This document shows positions 6,215 to 8,385 of a DNA stretch of 8,385 bases, in pieces. A program made the position numbers and the translations under genes. Every line of letters starts with the position of its first letter. Position 1 is the stretch's first letter. The notes beneath the pieces are model-generated. The model was given only the letters and a program-made list of their open reading frames with translations. It did not search any database and was not told where the DNA came from. Origin of the DNA: an uncultured Calothrix sp. (lineage in GTDB: Bacteria; Cyanobacteriota; Cyanobacteriia; Cyanobacteriales; Nostocaceae); assembly GCA_937884685.1 (NCBI GenBank), contig CAKZYM010000432.1:1-8385 (forward strand), written 5' to 3'.

Positions 6215-6252
6215 CTACCTATCTGACGATAGTAGTATTTCGAGAATATAGT
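6215..6252 (+). promoter_or_regulatory. Putative promoter of the Nudix gene with overlapping inverted repeat
   Basis: CTGACG (6223-6228, four of six to the -35 consensus), an 18-base spacer and TATAGT (6247-6252, five of six to -10) give an expected RNA start near 6259 and a leader of about 30 bases. The -35 lies in the loop and right arm of a short inverted repeat CTATC-TGAC-GATAG (6219-6232), extended by CTA/TAG (6215-6217 with 6233-6235) across a bulged C; this could be an operator. Confidence 0.42.
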
Positions 6253-6290
6253 GGGTCAGAGTAAGTAAGTACAACATATAAATTTGAACA

Positions 6291-6785
6291 TTGAACGTTG
6301 CTGCTTTATTTGGTGCAGTCGTACAGCCGACACGGGCTGTATGGCGCTATGTACAAACAGTACTAGGTATTATTTTCCGTCATCCGGTAACGGGGACAAG
6401 TGTGATTCCGATATTACCCGATGGTCGGATTGTACTGATTCGACGAAGAGACAACGGTCTCTGGGCTTTGCCTGGTGGAATGGTAGATTGGGGAGAAGAT
6501 GTTCCTACGACAATTCAACGTGAATTAATGGAAGAAACCGGGTTGGAGCTAGTAAAAATTCGGCGTTTAGTTGGAGTTTACTCAGCACCGGATAGAGACC
6601 CCAGAATACATTCCATTTGTGTTGTGGCTGAAGCGGAGGTAACAGGAGAAATGGAAATTCAGGACACTTTAGAAGCGAGTGAAATTCAGGCTTTTCATCC
6701 TAATTCGCTACCAACAGAACCAATGTCTCACGACCATGCTCGCCAATTGCAAGACTATTTAAACGACTTGACAATATTGGCATAA
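6291..6785 (+). CDS. Nudix hydrolase
   Basis: Mg-dependent pyrophosphohydrolase of nucleoside-diphosphate-X compounds. The Nudix box is complete: G63-x5-E69-x7-R77-E78-L79-M80-E81-E82-T83-G84-L85, with E81 and E82 expected to bind metal. The fold starts at about residue 36 (GTSVIPILPDGRIVLIRRRDNGLWALPGG) after an N-terminal segment of some 35 residues. The loop SAPDRDPRIHSI (98-109) after the box recalls ADP-ribose/NAD-related Nudix enzymes, but the substrate cannot be fixed from sequence. The start must be TTG at 6291: an in-frame TGA stands at 6285-6287, and the next alternative, a GTG inside the Nudix fold, would remove the N-terminal segment. There is no clear ribosome-binding site. The 164 residues are normal for a single-domain family member. 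Confidence 0.88.
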   Translation: MNVAALFGAVVQPTRAVWRYVQTVLGIIFRHPVTGTSVIPILPDGRIVLIRRRDNGLWALPGGMVDWGEDVPTTIQRELMEETGLELVKIRRLVGVYSAPDRDPRIHSICVVAEAEVTGEMEIQDTLEASEIQAFHPNSLPTEPMSHDHARQLQDYLNDLTILA

Positions 6786-6943
6786 AACTATGTACAAATA
6801 TCTAGATTTTAACTTTTTAGATTGAGTTTCAAATCTGATATTGCTGATGTAGCCGTACTTATTTATTCTAATAAAAAATCTAGAGTCATAAACGGTACGG
6901 TTATAGCCAAAAACGTTAAATTAGACTACTAAATTAAATTAAT
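6786..6943. other. Spacer between Nudix and alpha/beta hydrolase genes
   Basis: There is no gene here. TCTAGATTTT (6801-6810) is inverted at 6875-6884 with a 64-base interval, and CCGTAC (6853-6858) is inverted at 6895-6900; both are too far apart or too short to call a terminator. A weak promoter-like pair, TTGCTG (6841-6846) and TATTCT (6864-6869) with 17 bases between, might serve the hydrolase gene. Heptamer arrays are absent here, unlike the spacers left of 5160. Confidence 0.4.
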
Positions 6944-7759
6944 ATGGATACGATGTTATTCCGTAACTCTCGGAGAAAACTTTCTCAAGGGTTATTATTT
7001 TGGCGCGAGGTTGGTAATGGTGTTCCGGTAGTTTTTTTACATGGTGCTTGGTGTGATAGCAGCGAATGGGTATCGACGATGGAATTTATGTCGAGAGACT
7101 TTCATTGTTTTGCACCAGATTTATTAGGATTTGGTGAATCGGAATATCCCGATATTCATCATGTAATTGATATACATGTTGATTGTTTGGCAGAATTTTT
7201 ACAAGCTTTGAAGTTAGATAAAGTATATTTAGTCGGACATTCTTTAGGAGCATGGATTGCTGCAAGTTGTGCTTTAAAGTATCCTGAAAAATTTAAAGGT
7301 TTAGTATTGTTATCTCCAGAGGGTGTAGAAATTGATGGATTGCAAAAACGTTGGCAAAAAATGCGAGGTTTAATCAAAGCTTCATCATTCAAATTTAGAT
7401 TATTAAAGATATTTCGTCCCTTAGCAAAGTTGTTTGGTTGGAATATAGATATAGAAGAAGATTTGCAGCAGAGAAAGATATTGCGAGAATATCCAACAGC
7501 AAGTCAGTTATTATATCAACGTCAGTTTCCAGAAATTGAAGCGGAATTATTGCAAGATAAATTGGATTTAATACAGATTCCGGTTTTAATTTTGCAAGGT
7601 GGGAAAGATACACCAGATGCTTTAACAAGAAGCAAGATTTACGCCAGACTTACTCCTCAAGCTGAGTTAAAAATCATTGCTCATGGAAAAGATAGTTTAG
7701 CTCAATCCTGTACTTCTGATATAGTTAAAGAGATTAAAGGTTTTATTAAAAGGGGTTAG
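6944..7759 (+). CDS. Alpha/beta-fold hydrolase
   Basis: Serine hydrolase of the alpha/beta superfamily, probably cytoplasmic as no signal peptide is seen. Strand and oxyanion motif VVFLHGAW (29-36), DLLGFGES (59-66), nucleophile elbow GHSLG (98-102, Ser100), LSPEGVE and a variable cap region (about 130-200) precede VLILQGGKDTP (214-224), where D222 is the likely acid. The base is probably H247 in IIAHGKDSL; the usual Gly-His at this point reads His-Gly-Lys, so the assignment is less certain. The substrate is unknown; cyanobacteria carry many related paralogues. ATG 6944 is used, with M4 (6953) possible; no Shine-Dalgarno sequence is visible. The TAG stop lies in a short heptamer array, 10 bp from the stop of convergent coaX. 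Confidence 0.88.
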   Translation: MDTMLFRNSRRKLSQGLLFWREVGNGVPVVFLHGAWCDSSEWVSTMEFMSRDFHCFAPDLLGFGESEYPDIHHVIDIHVDCLAEFLQALKLDKVYLVGHSLGAWIAASCALKYPEKFKGLVLLSPEGVEIDGLQKRWQKMRGLIKASSFKFRLLKIFRPLAKLFGWNIDIEEDLQQRKILREYPTASQLLYQRQFPEIEAELLQDKLDLIQIPVLILQGGKDTPDALTRSKIYARLTPQAELKIIAHGKDSLAQSCTSDIVKEIKGFIKRG

Positions 7760-7780
7760 GAGTTAAAAGTTAGGAATTAT
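7753..7780. repeat. Short heptanucleotide array shared by two convergent gene ends
   Basis: Four 7-bp units: GGGTTAG, GAGTTAA, AAGTTAG and GAATTAT, the same class as the array after argH. The + strand TAG (7757-7759) of the alpha/beta hydrolase gene and the minus strand TAA (7770-7772) of coaX are both made from it, and the last three coaX codons lie in it. No terminator hairpin is visible between the genes. Confidence 0.7.
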
Positions 7781-8385
7781 TAATTAGCATTATTGTTTTT
7801 TGTATCCCCCATAAAATTAGATTTTTTTCTACGATTATTTCTGTTGCAATTTGAGGATATTGCGATTTTAAATAATTAAATAATAAATTTCTGTCTCCTC
7901 CAGTAATAGCAACGTTACTTTCAGGAAAATCTTGCAACCAAGCTTCAATAAAATCTTTGATTCCTGCTATTAAGGTGTAGATAATTCCGCTTTGAATTGC
8001 TTCGGAAGTATTTACTGCAAATCTTTTTGGAAGCTGTTTTGGTAATTCAACGTTTGGTAATTGTCCGGTTTTATTAGTTAAAGTTGAAAACTGTAAACCC
8101 AATCCTGGTAAAATTGCTCCACCAATTAAATTACGGTTGGTATCAGCACCTGTAAAAGTAAGTGCTGTACCAGTATCAATTACTAATATAGGAAAACCCC
8201 AAGTTTCACCAGCACCAAGTAAAGCTAAAGCTCTATCAATTCCTAATGTGGGATATAGGTTGTTGAGAGGGATTTCGTTTAAGGTGATGAATTTTGTATT
8301 TGGGTGATTTTCCCAGAGTTTTGTTTGTGTAGGGACTACGGAAGCTATGAAGAGAGAGGGTGAAGAGGGGAAGGATAAATGAGAA
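7770..8385 (-). CDS. coaX: Type III pantothenate kinase, N-terminal end outside window
   Basis: Phosphorylates pantothenate, the first step of coenzyme A synthesis; a cytoplasmic dimer of the ASKHA fold that needs a monovalent cation. The frame is open on the minus strand from the TAA at 7770-7772 to the right edge, about 204 codons. Read N to C it shows [34 protein letters not shown], the second phosphate motif [13 protein letters not shown] (DTGTA at 8163-8177), [19 protein letters not shown] (GG at 8118-8123) and the adenosine-site TGGDRNLL (GGDR at 7890-7901). The N-terminal DxGN-type phosphate motif and the start lie beyond 8385. A TTG at 8100-8102 is internal, in PGLGLQF. The tail (INNS) is partly encoded by the heptamer array it shares with the convergent gene. 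Confidence 0.94.
   Translation of the reverse strand, partial: SHLSFPSSPSLFIASVVPTQTKLWENHPNTKFITLNEIPLNNLYPTLGIDRALALLGAGETWGFPILVIDTGTALTFTGADTNRNLIGGAILPGLGLQFSTLTNKTGQLPNVELPKQLPKRFAVNTSEAIQSGIIYTLIAGIKDFIEAWLQDFPESNVAITGGDRNLLFNYLKSQYPQIATEIIVEKNLILWGIQKTIMLINNS

Noticed and set aside
6284..6523. 79-codon + strand frame beginning with TTG
   Set aside because: It is out of frame with the Nudix domain that occupies the same DNA.
6801..6884. Inverted repeat TCTAGATTTT as a terminator or insertion-element end
   Set aside because: The 64-base interval has no coding content, no T run follows, and no target duplication is visible.
7159..7628. Two 77-codon minus-strand frames within the alpha/beta hydrolase gene
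   Set aside because: Both are antisense to conserved coding sequence and have no recognisable domain.
8100..8102. TTG as a start giving a 110-residue minus-strand protein
   Set aside because: The frame continues upstream through conserved pantothenate kinase motifs to the window edge, so this codon is internal.

Overview
The window reads as a chromosomal segment of a filamentous, probably heterocyst-forming cyanobacterium (Nostocales; Calothrix/Rivularia-like is a guess). The grounds are cyanobacterial-type protein sequences (IspF, ArgH, LarB, CoaX), a low-GC composition, a mostly single-gene layout with long spacers, and abundant tandem 7-bp repeats of the kind long known from heterocystous cyanobacteria as STRR (short tandemly repeated repetitive) sequences. 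No rRNA, tRNA, CRISPR array, transposase or phage gene is visible.

Left part (1-5011, + strand): the 3' part of ispF (isoprenoid synthesis), an oligopeptide/nickel-type ABC transporter substrate-binding lipoprotein with no permease beside it, larB (nickel-pincer cofactor synthesis), a small secreted or membrane protein of unknown function, and argH (last step of arginine synthesis). All point the same way. The spacers after ispF, after the lipoprotein gene, before argH and after argH hold period-7 arrays. Only larB and the small gene (35 bp apart) look like a plausible two-gene transcript.

Middle (5012-6290): a heptamer-array spacer, an intrinsic terminator facing left, then a short minus-strand gene for a 61-residue protein with a very basic N-terminus and an acidic tail. 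It is followed by about 860 bp of very AT-rich DNA without a convincing gene. That stretch contains a long perfect hairpin flanked by A and T runs on its two sides (a bidirectional terminator shape), an NtcA-type palindrome, a pair of Fur/Zur-like half-sites and a promoter-like element for the next gene.

Right part (6291-8385): a Nudix hydrolase with a TTG start and an alpha/beta hydrolase (both +), then a type III pantothenate kinase (coaX, minus strand, running off the right edge). The last two genes converge with only 10 bp between their stop codons.

The genes are mostly housekeeping metabolism and do not form one obvious pathway. I do not see a new defence, mobile or biosynthetic system. 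The most distinctive signal is the repeat behaviour: period-7 arrays reach into coding sequence and supply the stop codons of four genes (ispF, the lipoprotein gene, the alpha/beta hydrolase and coaX), adjoin the stop of argH, and abut or run into the start regions of larB and argH. The second is the unexplained hairpin in the divergent AT-rich spacer, which may mark an unannotated small RNA.
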